A DNA stretch of 64,000 nt from Streptomyces megasporus. GTDB lineage: Bacteria > Actinomycetota > Actinomycetes > Streptomycetales > Streptomycetaceae. Shown in pieces: positions 56,196 to 64,000 of this stretch. The position numbers and the translations under genes are program-made. Below the pieces are notes generated by a model, which searched no databases, was not told the DNA's origin, and worked only from the letters and a program-made list of their open reading frames with translations. Numbering within the stretch: position 1 is the stretch's first letter; the number at the start of each line of letters is the position of its first letter. The DNA is taken from the NCBI RefSeq assembly GCF_000718985.1, contig NZ_JODL01000012.1:162727-226726 (forward strand), given 5' to 3'.

Positions 56196-57608
56196 ATGCA
56201 CGTCATCGTCATCGGCGGCGGCATCTCCGGGCTCGCCGCCGCCCACCACCTGCTCAGGGGCGGCGCGCGCGTGACCGTCCTGGAATCCACCGACCGGCTC
56301 GGCGGCAAACTGCGTACCGGCCGGATCGCGGACCTCGACGTGGACCTGGGCGCCGAGTCGATGCTCGCCCGCCGCCCCGAGGCGGTCGACCTGGCCCGCG
56401 CGGTCGGCCTCGGCGACGCCCTCCAGCCGCCCGCGACGGCGACCGCGTCGGTGTGGACCCGCGGCGAGCTGCGCCCGATGCCCACCGGCCACGTCATGGG
56501 CGTGCCCGCCGACCCGGCGTCCCTGGGCGGGGTGATCTCCCCCGAGGGCGTCGCCCGCGCCGCCGAGGACGCCGAACTGCCGCGCACCGGGGTCGGGCAG
56601 GACGTCGCCGTCGGCGAGTACGTCGCCGCGCGGCTCGGCCGGGAGATCGTGGACCGGCTCGTGGAACCGCTGCTGGGCGGGGTGTACGCGGGGGACGCCT
56701 ACCGGATCTCGATGCGCGCCGCCGTCCCCAAGCTCTACGAGGCGGCCCGACGGGAGCGCTCCCTGCTGGCCGGGGTCCGCGCCATCCAGGAGCGGACCGC
56801 GGCGCAGCGGCAGGAGGGGCCCGTGTTCATGGGCATCGAGGGCGGTGTCGGGCGGCTGCCCGGGGCCGTCGCCGACGCCTGCCGGGCGGCCGGGGCGGAG
56901 ATCCTCACCGGCGTCTCCGCGACCGGGCTGCGCCGCGTCAAGCAGGGCGGGTGGACGGTGACCGCCGGCGGACGGACGCTGGACGCGGACGGGGTGGTGC
57001 TGGCCGTGCCCGCGCCGGTCGCCGCGCGGCTGCTGGAGACCGAGGTCCCGGCCGCCGCGGCCGAGCTGGACGCCGTCGAGTACGCCTCCATGGCCCTGGT
57101 CACCCTCGCCTTCCGCCGCCGGAACCTCACACGGACCCCGGAGGGCAGCGGCTTCCTCGTCCCGCCCGTGGACGGGCACGCCATCAAGGCGTCCACCTTC
57201 TCGTCCAACAAGTGGTCCTGGGTCTCCGCCCAGGACCCCGACCTGTTCGTCCTGCGCACCTCCCTGGGCCGGTACGGGGAGGAGGAGGTGCTCCGACGCG
57301 ACGACGCCGATCTGGTGGAGCTGTCCCTGCGCGACCTGAAGGCCGCGATCGGACTCACCGCGCGGCCGGTGGCGCGCGTGGTCACCCGGTGGGAGAACGG
57401 ACTGCCGCAGTACCCGGTGGGCCACCTGGACCGGGTGGCCCGCGTCCGCCGCGACCTCGCCGTCCACCCGGGCCTGGCGGTCTGCGGGGCCGCCTACGAC
57501 GGGGTGGGCATCCCGGCCTGCGTCGCGAGCGGACGCGCCGCCGCCGAGACGGTGCTGCGGGCCTCCGGGACCCGGACCCGGTCGCCCGGCGCCGGGCCGA
57601 GCGCGTGA
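56196..57608 (+). CDS. hemG: Protoporphyrinogen/coproporphyrinogen oxidase
   Basis: A 470-residue FAD enzyme of the HemY/CgoX type. N-terminal dinucleotide fold [31 protein letters not shown] with following GGKLRTG, and a C-terminal FAD motif [26 protein letters not shown]. In actinobacteria it oxidises coproporphyrinogen III to coproporphyrin III ahead of ferrochelatase and HemQ. hemQ starts 10 bp later, which supports the coproporphyrin-dependent pathway. Confidence 0.93.
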   Translation: MHVIVIGGGISGLAAAHHLLRGGARVTVLESTDRLGGKLRTGRIADLDVDLGAESMLARRPEAVDLARAVGLGDALQPPATATASVWTRGELRPMPTGHVMGVPADPASLGGVISPEGVARAAEDAELPRTGVGQDVAVGEYVAARLGREIVDRLVEPLLGGVYAGDAYRISMRAAVPKLYEAARRERSLLAGVRAIQERTAAQRQEGPVFMGIEGGVGRLPGAVADACRAAGAEILTGVSATGLRRVKQGGWTVTAGGRTLDADGVVLAVPAPVAARLLETEVPAAAAELDAVEYASMALVTLAFRRRNLTRTPEGSGFLVPPVDGHAIKASTFSSNKWSWVSAQDPDLFVLRTSLGRYGEEEVLRRDDADLVELSLRDLKAAIGLTARPVARVVTRWENGLPQYPVGHLDRVARVRRDLAVHPGLAVCGAAYDGVGIPACVASGRAAAETVLRASGTRTRSPGAGPSA

Positions 57609-57618
57609 GAATGGCCGT

Positions 57619-58335
57619 ATGACTGCTGAACCCCGCAAGACGCCCAACGCGGGCAAGAAGGCCAAGGACCTCAACGAGGTCATCCGCTACACCCTCTGGT
57701 CGGTCTTCCGCCTGCGCGAGGCGCTTCCCGAGGACCGCGCCGGCCACGCCGACGAAGTCCAGGAGCTGTTCGACCAGCTCGCCGCCAAGGACGTCACCGT
57801 GCGCGGCACCTACGACGTCTCCGGGCTCCGCGCCGACGCCGACCTGATGATCTGGTGGCACGCGGAGACCGCCGACGCCCTCCAGGAGGCCTACAACCTC
57901 TTCCGGCGCACCAAGCTGGGCCGCGCCATGGAGCCGGTGTGGTCCAACATGGCGCTGCACCGCCCCGCCGAGTTCAACCGCTCGCACATCCCGGCCTTCC
58001 TGGCCGACGAGGAGCCGCGCGCCTACGTGTGCGTCTACCCGTTCGTGCGCTCCTACGAGTGGTACGTCCTGCCCGACGAGGAGCGCCGGGGCATGCTCGC
58101 CGAGCACGGCCAGATGGCGCGCGGCTACCCGGACGTGCGCGCCAACACCGTGGCCTCCTTCGCGCTGGGCGACTACGAGTGGCTGCTGGCCTTCGAGGCC
58201 GACGAGCTGCACCGCATCGTCGACCTCATGCGTCACCTGCGCGCTTCCAAGGCCCGCCTCCACGTGCGGGAGGAGGTCCCGTTCTACACGGGCCGCCGCA
58301 AGTCGGTGGCGGAGCTGGTGGCCAGCCTGGCCTGA
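57619..58335 (+). CDS. hemQ: Coproheme decarboxylase
   Basis: A 238-residue chlorite-dismutase-fold protein performing the last step of the coproporphyrin-dependent haem pathway (coproheme III to haem b). The visible blocks [43 protein letters not shown] (Tyr involved in radical decarboxylation) and [10 protein letters not shown] with the haem-ligating His are typical. The distal-pocket Arg of true chlorite dismutases is not evident. It is coupled to hemG, and a 22-bp stem terminator follows. Confidence 0.95.
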   Translation: MTAEPRKTPNAGKKAKDLNEVIRYTLWSVFRLREALPEDRAGHADEVQELFDQLAAKDVTVRGTYDVSGLRADADLMIWWHAETADALQEAYNLFRRTKLGRAMEPVWSNMALHRPAEFNRSHIPAFLADEEPRAYVCVYPFVRSYEWYVLPDEERRGMLAEHGQMARGYPDVRANTVASFALGDYEWLLAFEADELHRIVDLMRHLRASKARLHVREEVPFYTGRRKSVAELVASLA

Positions 58336-58351
58336 CCACCGGCCCGCCGCA

Positions 58352-58407
58352 CCCCGTGCGTCCCTCCCGCCCCCTCGCGTGCCGGGGCGGGGGAGGGACG
58401 CACGGGG
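58352..58407 (+). terminator. Terminator after hemQ
   Basis: A 22-nt arm (CCCCGTGCGTCCCTCCCGCC then CC) pairs with its complement apart from two extra G residues, around a 10-nt loop. It marks the end of the conserved core. Confidence 0.9.
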
Positions 58408-58615
58408 CGGTCGACGTCTCCGGAACGGGCGCGGACCGGACCGGAACGGCCGTCGCACGATCCGGCTCCGATCTTCCGACCCGACCCATGTCCGACGGCT
58501 CCGACCGCCATGCCTGGCGACCGGTGGGACACGGAGCGACGGACCCTCTCGGATTGTGAGACCACCCTCCGAGGGCTTTCGCGTTCCCTGATGGTCGGGA
58601 TCAAAGACCACCGAC

Positions 58616-59083
58616 TCACCCCTTGGGCTCGACCCATCTCGCGACGAGGTCGGCGCACTCGATCCTGACCGTGGAGACGCTCAGCGCGATCTCGTGGGAG
58701 CAGCCGGTCCGGGAGGGCAGGATCTCGTCGAGCAGCACGGTGCCGTACCCCTCGTCCTGGTCCCACGGATAACCGCCCTCGGAGATGTCGAGACGGCGCA
58801 CGCCCGAGTACTCGATCACCAGCCCCGTGGCGTGCTTCCAAGGGTTCGGGGAGAAAACGATCCGCAAATCCCCGAAGTCCGCCCCCGGCAGCTCCATCTT
58901 CGAGAGCCTCAGGTCCTTCACGCAGCGCTCGCCGTGGAAGTCGTGGTGCGAGGGATCGCTCGCGAACTCCCTCGCCCCTGGGGGGAGATCCGCTTTCAAA
59001 GTATCGAGTCGGCGCACATGGTCACGAGGATCCGTCCAGAACCCCCGACCCTCCTCGTCCCAACTCACCACGACATATTCCAC
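58616..59083 (-). CDS. Hypothetical, immunity-like protein
   Basis: A 155-residue acidic protein I do not firmly recognise. It begins VEYVVVSWDEEGRGFWTDPRDHVRRLDTLKADLPPG and contains LVIEYSGVRRLDISEGGYPWDQDEGYGTVLLDEILPS. Small, acidic, Trp/Tyr-rich single-domain proteins of this kind, on the same strand as a downstream-facing Rhs gene, are often orphan immunity proteins. The start at GTG 59083 is the first that removes a basic non-homologous leader. Codon bias is a little weaker than in the core genes. Confidence 0.55.
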   Translation of the reverse strand: MEYVVVSWDEEGRGFWTDPRDHVRRLDTLKADLPPGAREFASDPSHHDFHGERCVKDLRLSKMELPGADFGDLRIVFSPNPWKHATGLVIEYSGVRRLDISEGGYPWDQDEGYGTVLLDEILPSRTGCSHEIALSVSTVRIECADLVARWVEPKG

Positions 59084-59763
59084 TTGTGCGGTCCCGCCCT
59101 TCGGCCTCGGTCGCTGCCGCCTGCCACGGAGAGGCCCTTGTGTTCCTTGGAACCTGGCCGGTGTCGTTGCTCGCATACAGGGTTTACCGCACCAGGTCGT
59201 CGTCCTGTCGGTGCCCGTGGGGGTCCCGGGCGGCCGACTCGTACGACACAAGGGCCTTCCACGCGGACGCCAAGGCCGGGATCGGGGTGGCCTGACCGTC
59301 ACACACGGTGTGCCCGCACCGCGTTCGCCACGATGGAAACGGGACGCAAGCGCACCGGCCGTGACGCCCTCGCGCTCGCGGGCAAGGCCAACGCGACGCA
59401 CCCGGCCGCGGCCCTGCGCGGCCTCCACCCCTACTTGCACGCACCGAACTCGGCGTGGGACGTCGGAGCGTCCCTCACCAGCGACGACCAACTCCCGGGA
59501 ACGCTCGGCGAGCGACCTCGGCATCCGCGGTGGAGGGCCGGAACATCAAGCTTCTGCGCCGGTCTCCCAACGAGACGATGCCCAGGATCTCCGCACACCC
59601 GGGCCCCGTGCCGGTGGACGAGCCGGTGGACGAGGGGGCCTGACAGGGCACGGACGTGGACGAGATCCGCGAGGCACCGGGCGGGTTTGCCCGCACGGCG
59701 GCCATGGAACCGGCACATGAAGCCTGAAATGCGAGCCATGTCCTTCGGAGAGGAGCGCCACTC
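59084..59763. other. Degenerate region between immunity-like gene and nuclease operon
   Basis: These 680 bp show Streptomyces-like composition and several short frames (for example 59333-59640 on the plus strand, starting METGRKRTGRDALALAGK), but none is long, recognisable and well started. It looks like decayed coding DNA. No hairpin or insertion-sequence end was identified. GGAGAGGAG near 59749 is the ribosome binding site of the next gene. Confidence 0.45.
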
Positions 59764-60387
59764 GTGCGCCTGTTAAACGATCTCAAGCTGAAGCGGAGCA
59801 AGGAGGCGGGCAAGAGGAAGGAAGGTACGACCTGTTCGGGCGAAGCCTCCGCCACCCACCCCGTGGAATGGAAGCTGAAGGTTCCCGGACACCCTCCGCT
59901 GACCATCCACGACAACCGCTGGGAGAACGGCGAGCGGGACCTGACGCTCTACCAGCCCACCGTCGTCCCCGAGATGCCCGCGCCCCTCTCCAACCTGCAC
60001 AACCGGCTGCGCTCCGGGATAGCGAGGTTCCCGAGTTCGGAACTGCGCATCATGCTGTACCCCACGTACGTCGATGCGCGGGGGAGGCCACGGATCAAGA
60101 AGTCCCTCACGACGGCGGGCCTCGCGGGCTGGATGGGACTGCGCCACCTGCGGGAGTTGACCGCGCGCAAGGGAGTCACGCTGGGTCCCGCGTTCGTCCG
60201 ATCGGGCCCGCGCGACGTCGACCTGAACGCTCCACAGGACGAAGTCGCTTTCCAGCACGCCCTGTTCTTCTCCGCTGAGGACGACGAGACGCCGGTGATC
60301 GCCTTCGTCCACTTCCGGATCGTGCCCGTCCTGCGCCACATCGGCTGGCTGTCCCCGGACGGGAACCGACCTGAGCGGAAGGAGTGA
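59764..60387 (+). CDS. Unknown protein, partner of BRCT-nuclease
   Basis: A 207-residue protein with no family I recognise. The N-terminus is basic (RLLNDLKLKRSKEAGKRKEG), followed by a beta-rich region (WKLKVPGHPPLTIHDNRWENGERDLTLYQP) and a helical, Arg-rich middle (LSNLHNRLRSGIARFPSSELRIMLYPTYV). It ends with DEVAFQHALFFSAEDDETPVIAFVHFRIVPV. GTG start with GGAG upstream. The stop overlaps the GTG of the nuclease gene (GTGA), so the two proteins are made together. No membrane helix. By position it could be a sensor or specificity subunit. Confidence 0.65.
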   Translation: MRLLNDLKLKRSKEAGKRKEGTTCSGEASATHPVEWKLKVPGHPPLTIHDNRWENGERDLTLYQPTVVPEMPAPLSNLHNRLRSGIARFPSSELRIMLYPTYVDARGRPRIKKSLTTAGLAGWMGLRHLRELTARKGVTLGPAFVRSGPRDVDLNAPQDEVAFQHALFFSAEDDETPVIAFVHFRIVPVLRHIGWLSPDGNRPERKE

Positions 60388-61229
60388 CCGTGGCAGGCCG
60401 TCGGTGCGACGGAAAGGTCCACAGCCTCAAGGGGCGAACGATCTGCTTCACGGGCCGTGCTCTTGTCGACGGCAAGTGGATGGTCAGGAAGCGTTGCGCC
60501 GAGAAGGCCGAACGTCTCGGCGCGACCTACAGAGCCGACTTCTCCGGCGGCGTGACCCTCGTGGTGTACGGCGATCTCGCCGGCAAGGTCGTGACCGACC
60601 CCAGCCGGGCCTACAGCAGTACCCTCGTGGACGCCGAGGAGGAGCGCAGCCGGGGACGGCACGTCTGCGTGGTGGACGGGGACGGGTTCTCGAACCTCCT
60701 CCGCCGCCGCTCCGCCCCCTGCCTGGAACTGCGGCGGACCGGCCAAGGGCGTGTTCGCCCCGTGGCGCCTCCCGAGACCGGGGGCGACATCCTCGGCGGG
60801 GCCCTCCGGGTGCGGCGGATCGGCCGGCACGCGCCCAAGGCCCTGACCATGGACCTCGGCCACCTCGACAAGGCCACGGCGGCACACGAGTCGACGGTGG
60901 GCGCGCTCATCGCGCACCTGGGTGGCAGGGGGATCGACGTGCGCACGTATGCCCGGAACGCGCCGAGATTCGACGCCGGTTGGTCGCGCGGCGCAGAGGT
61001 CTTCATCGCCGAGGTCAAGAGCCTGAGCGGTGCGAGCGAGGACCAGCAGATCCGTCTGGGCATCGGCCAAGTCCTCGACTACACCCACCAGATCCGGACC
61101 GCGCATCCCGACCGCCGCGTACATCCGGTGCTGATGCTGGAGAAACGGCCCATCGACGCCCGATGGGCCGTGCTTGCCGAGAGTCTCGGTATCCGACTCG
61201 CCTGGGCACCCGAGTTCACCGGGCTCTGA
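60384..61229 (+). CDS. BRCT domain-PD-(D/E)XK nuclease fusion
   Basis: A 281-residue protein. Residues about 12-110 resemble a BRCT domain: SLKGRTICFTGRALVDGKWMVRKRCAEKAERLGATYRADFSGGVTLVVYGDLAG, ending HVCVVDGDGFSNLL. Residues about 160-281 fit a restriction-like nuclease core: HESTVGALIAHLG, FDAGWSRGAEVFIAEVKSL with the Asp...Glu-x-Lys triad, and the helix QQIRLGIGQVLDY. BRCT domains bind DNA ends or phosphopeptides. The architecture is unusual and, with the coupled upstream gene in a mobile region, suggests a defence or DNA-processing role. That role is inferred. Confidence 0.75.
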   Translation: MTVAGRRCDGKVHSLKGRTICFTGRALVDGKWMVRKRCAEKAERLGATYRADFSGGVTLVVYGDLAGKVVTDPSRAYSSTLVDAEEERSRGRHVCVVDGDGFSNLLRRRSAPCLELRRTGQGRVRPVAPPETGGDILGGALRVRRIGRHAPKALTMDLGHLDKATAAHESTVGALIAHLGGRGIDVRTYARNAPRFDAGWSRGAEVFIAEVKSLSGASEDQQIRLGIGQVLDYTHQIRTAHPDRRVHPVLMLEKRPIDARWAVLAESLGIRLAWAPEFTGL

Positions 61230-61439
61230 TCCCTGCCGAGCCATGCGCGAACCGCGGAATCAGAAAAGGCCCGTCCACGTACGGACGGGTGTCTCACCGG
61301 GCCTCGTACATACGTCACGCTGCGTACCTGGACGGCATGTACTCGAAAGGCAACCGCCCGACCTGCCCCGGTCGGCCGGGCACCGTGCGCACCTGGAACC
61401 TGTAGGTGTGCGCCAAGTCCAGCGGGTCCGCCGATTTCC
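61230..61439. other. Short intergenic region
   Basis: About 210 bp between convergent genes. CGTCCACGTACGGACG near 61273-61288 is a small hairpin (CGTCC/GGACG arms) that may terminate the nuclease operon. I see nothing else. Confidence 0.4.
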
Positions 61440-61826
61440 TCAAGCCGAGGGCCACGTCGGCCCGGCGGTCCCGAGCCGTCGGACACCGCCATCCCAGGGC
61501 AATTCATCCTCGAAGTCGCATGCTGCCACAGCTTGCGCCTTCGCTTCCCACAGAGCCTCGAGGATGCGTGTGACCGTTTCCACCATCGAATCCTCCCCAC
61601 GAGGCGTGACCGGCTCGATCTCGACCTGCACGGGCCACAGGACGAAGTCATCCGGGAACTCCGCACTCTCCTGGAGATCAGGGTTCCGGCGGACCTCCAC
61701 ATCGAGACCGTCCACGGTCATCGTGTGCATCTCGAAGGTGCCTTCGAACAGGCCCCTCACAAGGGGATGCACGTCTTCGGCCCTCAACCCCTTGACCAGG
61801 ATTCTGCAGTACGAGTACCTGCTCAT
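61440..61826 (-). CDS. Immunity-like protein
   Basis: A 128-residue protein starting MSRYSYCRILVKGLRAEDVHPLVRGLF, with FPDDFVLWPVQVEIEPV and a C-terminal AACDFEDELPW. I recall similar small proteins in many Streptomyces beside Rhs or other polymorphic toxins, as probable immunity proteins, although no function is proven. Same strand as the Rhs toxin at the right edge. The ATG at 61826 gives the normal family N-terminus. It is more compact and acidic than core genes. Confidence 0.6.
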   Translation of the reverse strand: MSRYSYCRILVKGLRAEDVHPLVRGLFEGTFEMHTMTVDGLDVEVRRNPDLQESAEFPDDFVLWPVQVEIEPVTPRGEDSMVETVTRILEALWEAKAQAVAACDFEDELPWDGGVRRLGTAGPTWPSA

Positions 61827-61987
61827 GGCGCTCACGGAACCCGGATGAAGGGAAGATTGTCGAATGAGTCCTCCACGCGAACGACGGACAAGTTGACCTC
61901 CATACCCAGTTGGGCTTCCAGTGTCTTCCTCGGGCTTTGTAAACCGGCCTCGCCTGCCCCGGATCTTCCCCGTTCCCATGGCACGGA

Positions 61988-62168
61988 TCATCGTCCGCGC
62001 CTTCGCGCTGTCGGGATCGGGGTGCCGAAACGCTCCCTGATCAGCTCGTCGAACCTGTCGGAGTCGACACGGACCCTTCCAATCACCTGGCTCTCTGGCA
62101 GAGAGGTTGGGGTGACAGGCGAGGAAGTCCCTGGTGGATGGGGTTTTGATCAGGAGAACCGTATCCAT
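61988..62168 (-). pseudogene. Frameshifted small reading frame
   Basis: MDTVLLIKTPSTRDFLACHPNLSARE in one frame continues after a single-base shift as SQVIGRVRVDSDRFDELIRERFGTPIP and ends at a stop (61990-61988). Together they would encode about 60 residues. Either a decayed gene or a sequencing error. No family recognised. Confidence 0.35.
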
Positions 62169-62180
62169 CGGAGACTTCCC

Positions 62181-62991
62181 GTGCTTGTCCATCCTTCCGG
62201 GCCGGACGTATCCGGCTCCACTCTGCGCTTCCTCGCTGCTCGCCTGGGAGAGCACTGCCGAGCCGTTGTTGACCGGTGGCGGCGTCTGACCGTCGGCTGT
62301 CAGGCCCTTCTCGCGCTGACCCGCCTGCCCAACGGGTAGCCCTACGCCCAGCTCGCGGCTGGGCTCGGCATCAAAACGACGGCCGTCTACCGCTACATCA
62401 TCGAAGCCGTCGCCGTCTTGGCCGACTTGAACCCAACACTCGCGCAAACAGTTCCTGGGGCGTCGAGGGAAGCGTTCGTCTTGTTGGGCGGCACCCTGAT
62501 GCCCATCGGTTGGGGCGTCCCCTAGCCGGAGGCTGGGAACATCGGCGCGGGCGAGCCTTTCCAATCGGGCTGTGAGTATGGGTGTGGTGCCCAAGCGCGG
62601 GAGCAAGGCATGAACGTGCAGATCCCTGCCGACCCGGGGGCGGACGTCTGCTGTGGGCCTCACCCGCTCCGTCCGGGCCATCCAGGATGTCCGCGCAGCT
62701 TGTGAGCACGGTGCCCTCGACGCCCTCGCCATGCCAGGCATCAAGCGCTGATCTGACAAGGCTCACCAAGGCACCGCCCACCATCCGCATCCTTCTTCCG
62801 AGGCCGAGGGGGAGGACTTTCCCGCCCGCTGGCAGGCTGTCAACCGGTCCCAGGTGAGAACTGCGCCCTCATCGAACCTGTCCTCGACCCCCATGACCTG
62901 GTGTTTTCTAAGCAGACTGCGACGCTCCACCACCCGCGTCACCGCCCTCGCTCAAGCCGCCTTCGCTGTCCATTCGATCAGCTTGGAATGA
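62181..62991 (+). pseudogene. Decayed IS5-type transposase
   Basis: The N-terminal part (62181-62523) reads VLVHPSGPDVSGSTLRFLAARL, RWRRLTVGCQALLALTRLPNG, stop, PYAQLAAGLGIKTTAVYRYIIEAVAVLADLNPTLAQ, the helix-turn-helix region of IS5-family transposases with one in-frame stop (62337-62339). Further on, in shifting frames, GMNVQ, DVRAACEHGALDALA, DKAHQGT, WQAVNRSQ and LRRSTTRVTALAQAAFAVHSISLE match the DDE domain and C-terminus. Several stops and frameshifts make it inactive. Confidence 0.8.
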
Positions 62992-63005
62992 GGCTGGAAA
63001 GGCTC
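62553..63005 (+). mobile_element. 453-bp segment bounded by 11-bp perfect inverted repeats
   Basis: GAGCCTTTCCA (62553-62563) and TGGAAAGGCTC (62995-63005) are exact inverted copies. The segment contains the C-terminal half of the decayed transposase. It may be an internally deleted insertion sequence, possibly inserted into or recombined with another copy that left the N-terminal half. No target duplication is obvious. Confidence 0.5.
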
Positions 63006-63023
63006 AGCAGCCATTTCTCAAGG

Positions 63024-63440
63024 TCATCGCGGCGCGGCCCCGGGATCGATGCCAAATCCCAAAAATTCGCTCACCGAGGTGGATATATCAATAAGACGCT
63101 GTCGCGTAACATCAGGGACCTCGTAGGAGTTACCCTCTACCCATTGAACGAAATTTTCCGGAAGGTTTACGCGGTAGTGTCGAACGTATTCTACCAAGTC
63201 GGCGCGCCATACGTACTCGCCATCTGTCATTACAGAAGACCCTCCGGGTGACTGGAACTTCTTCCCGATCAGGTCGAAGGTGATTTCCATGAGGTCAAGA
63301 ATCGGGTGTCCCGAGACAAGGTAGTCAGTCATGCCCTTCGTGTCGTAGTCACCCCGAATCTGCGCCGCTTCAAGAAGCGATTCATGCCCTGCTCGCTTCT
63401 CCCCGTAAGACATCTCCCTGAAGAACCCAATAAATTGCAC
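63024..63440 (-). CDS. Probable immunity protein for the Rhs toxin
   Basis: A 138-residue protein encoded 8 bp after the toxin stop, on the same strand, the standard place for the cognate immunity gene. It starts VQFIGFFREMSYGEKRAGHESLLEAA and ends LIDISTSVSEFLGFGIDPG; SYEVPDVTRQRLID suggests a helical C-terminus. No family recognised. The GTG start has AGGTG upstream. Codon use is AT-richer than elsewhere (TTT, ATT and AAT codons), typical of recently acquired toxin-immunity cassettes. Confidence 0.7.
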   Translation of the reverse strand: MQFIGFFREMSYGEKRAGHESLLEAAQIRGDYDTKGMTDYLVSGHPILDLMEITFDLIGKKFQSPGGSSVMTDGEYVWRADLVEYVRHYRVNLPENFVQWVEGNSYEVPDVTRQRLIDISTSVSEFLGFGIDPGAAPR

Positions 63441-63448
63441 AATGCACC

Positions 63449-63945
63449 TCACTGTATTATTGGAAGGAAGATTCGCCAATATCCGCCGTCGGCGATCATG
63501 GGATCCTGTCCTCGGCCCAGGACAGGGTTCGTTCCCACCATATTTGTCGGAGCCCGGACTGTTACGCCGAGCTCATTGGCGACCTGCTGAGCTATTCCAG
63601 AGCTTCCAGAATGGCACACCATAAGCCTAAGAGGCCCGCCGTCGTAATGAGGGTTGTTCAGGACGGCATCGACTAGTTGACCACCGTTCACAGGTCCTCC
63701 GGGCAGCGCGAGGAAACCGTCACGGGAACCATGAGCCACCACATCGTGCTCCCCGCGGTTGAGAACATTTTGGAAGTTTCTCACGCTGGCGCCGTCTTCC
63801 CCGATCAACGTGCCCGTCTCTCCGTGAGTCACGGAGTGTCCGGATGGAATCCAGTTATCCGGTCCTGGATCATTCATGTAGTCGTACTGTGGCCCGCAGG
63901 GTGCGAGGCCGAGGGGGTCGGTCCAGGTGTGGGGGTTGTGGGGGT
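63449..63945 (-). CDS. Rhs polymorphic toxin, C-terminal part, 5' end missing
   Basis: The 3' end of an Rhs gene cut by the contig end. The reading frame enters at the adapter junction with NPHTWTDPLGLAPCGPQYDY, the Rhs-core end (the PLGLA motif), then changes to a toxin domain of about 145 residues. This domain contains HDVVAHGSRDGFLALPGG and RLMVCHSGSSGIAQQVANELG, a His-Gly then Cys arrangement like clan-CD (caspase-like) cysteine peptidases. The toxin would be delivered after Rhs cleavage and act on a neighbour. Immunity is probably provided by the gene at 63024-63440. Confidence 0.8.
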
Positions 63946-64000
63946 CTGTCTCTTATACACATCTCCGAGCCCACGAGACCTCTCTACATCTCGTATGCCG
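63946..64000 (+). other. Illumina Nextera adapter read-through (not genomic)
   Basis: CTGTCTCTTATACACATCT begins at 63946 and is the transposase mosaic end. CCGAGCCCACGAGAC follows, then an 8-nt index CTCTCTAC (63980-63987), then ATCTCGTATGCCG. This is the exact i7 side of a Nextera library, so the last 55 bases are sequencing artefact at a contig end. Confidence 0.98.

Noticed and set aside
59333..59640. Plus-strand frame METGRKRTGRDALALAGK onward
   Set aside because: No ribosome binding site or recognisable family, and the frame gives no sensible protein beyond about 60 residues; treated as decayed sequence.

Overview
The window reads as chromosomal DNA of a Streptomyces or a very close relative. 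GC is very high, third codon positions are almost all G or C, GTG starts and 4-nt start/stop overlaps are common, and many genes have recognisable Streptomyces identities (whiI, a rok7B7-type regulator, ngcEFG, xylFGH, an XRE-MurA fusion, hemE/hemG/hemQ). The gene order from about 23 kb to 58 kb recalls the S. coelicolor arc from arcA/argF through sacA, ngcEFG, rok7B7, xylFGH, dxs, the fad genes and whiI to hemQ. This synteny is from memory, not from a search. The right edge is the physical end of an assembly contig: the last 55 bases are Illumina/Nextera adapter read-through, not genome.

Layout. (1) 0-9.2 kb: an accessory lipid or secondary-metabolite cluster. It holds an ACP and ketosynthase, an operon of P450 + alpha-oxoamine synthase (serine-palmitoyltransferase type) + GNAT-fold acyltransferase + extended-SDR reductase, a WS/DGAT-type acyltransferase and a second P450. 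The logic resembles sphingoid-base/ceramide construction. (2) 9.5-18.9 kb: conserved housekeeping and orphan genes (DUF2267, two coupled CNNM/CBS membrane proteins, an M23-like secreted protein, an ATPase coupled to a MazG-like protein, DUF6099, an LLM flavoenzyme, mmuM) and a decayed DUF574 methyltransferase. (3) 18.9-23 kb: the Hen1-Pnkp RNA-repair pair. (4) 23-25.5 kb: arginine deiminase and ornithine carbamoyltransferase. (5) 25.5-30.1 kb: cell-surface proteins, an ArsR-type regulator with a clear operator, and an HTH-MurA fusion.

(6) 30.6-44.7 kb: aconitase, the ngcEFG aminosugar importer with a DasR-like site upstream, the ROK regulator, the xylFGH importer and dxs, separated by strong hairpin terminators. 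(7) 44.8-58.3 kb: a membrane glycosyltransferase, a fatty-acid beta-oxidation pair (fadA-fadB), RNase D, whiI with a candidate sigma-WhiG promoter, DUF3000, and the haem genes hemE, hemG and hemQ around a DUF4349 lipoprotein. (8) 58.6-63.9 kb: an accessory island. It carries a contig-truncated Rhs polymorphic toxin with a caspase-like C-terminal domain, its probable immunity gene, further immunity-like genes on the same strand, decayed IS material, and on the opposite strand an unusual two-gene operon encoding an unknown protein and a BRCT-PD-(D/E)XK nuclease. Its base composition is visibly less extreme towards the right end.

The most interesting items are the sphingoid-like lipid cluster, the BRCT-nuclease operon, the Rhs caspase-like toxin module, shared ATCTC-N6-GAGAT palindromes at the murA-like and acnA genes, and a WhiI with Glu where the receiver-domain phosphoacceptor Asp is expected.
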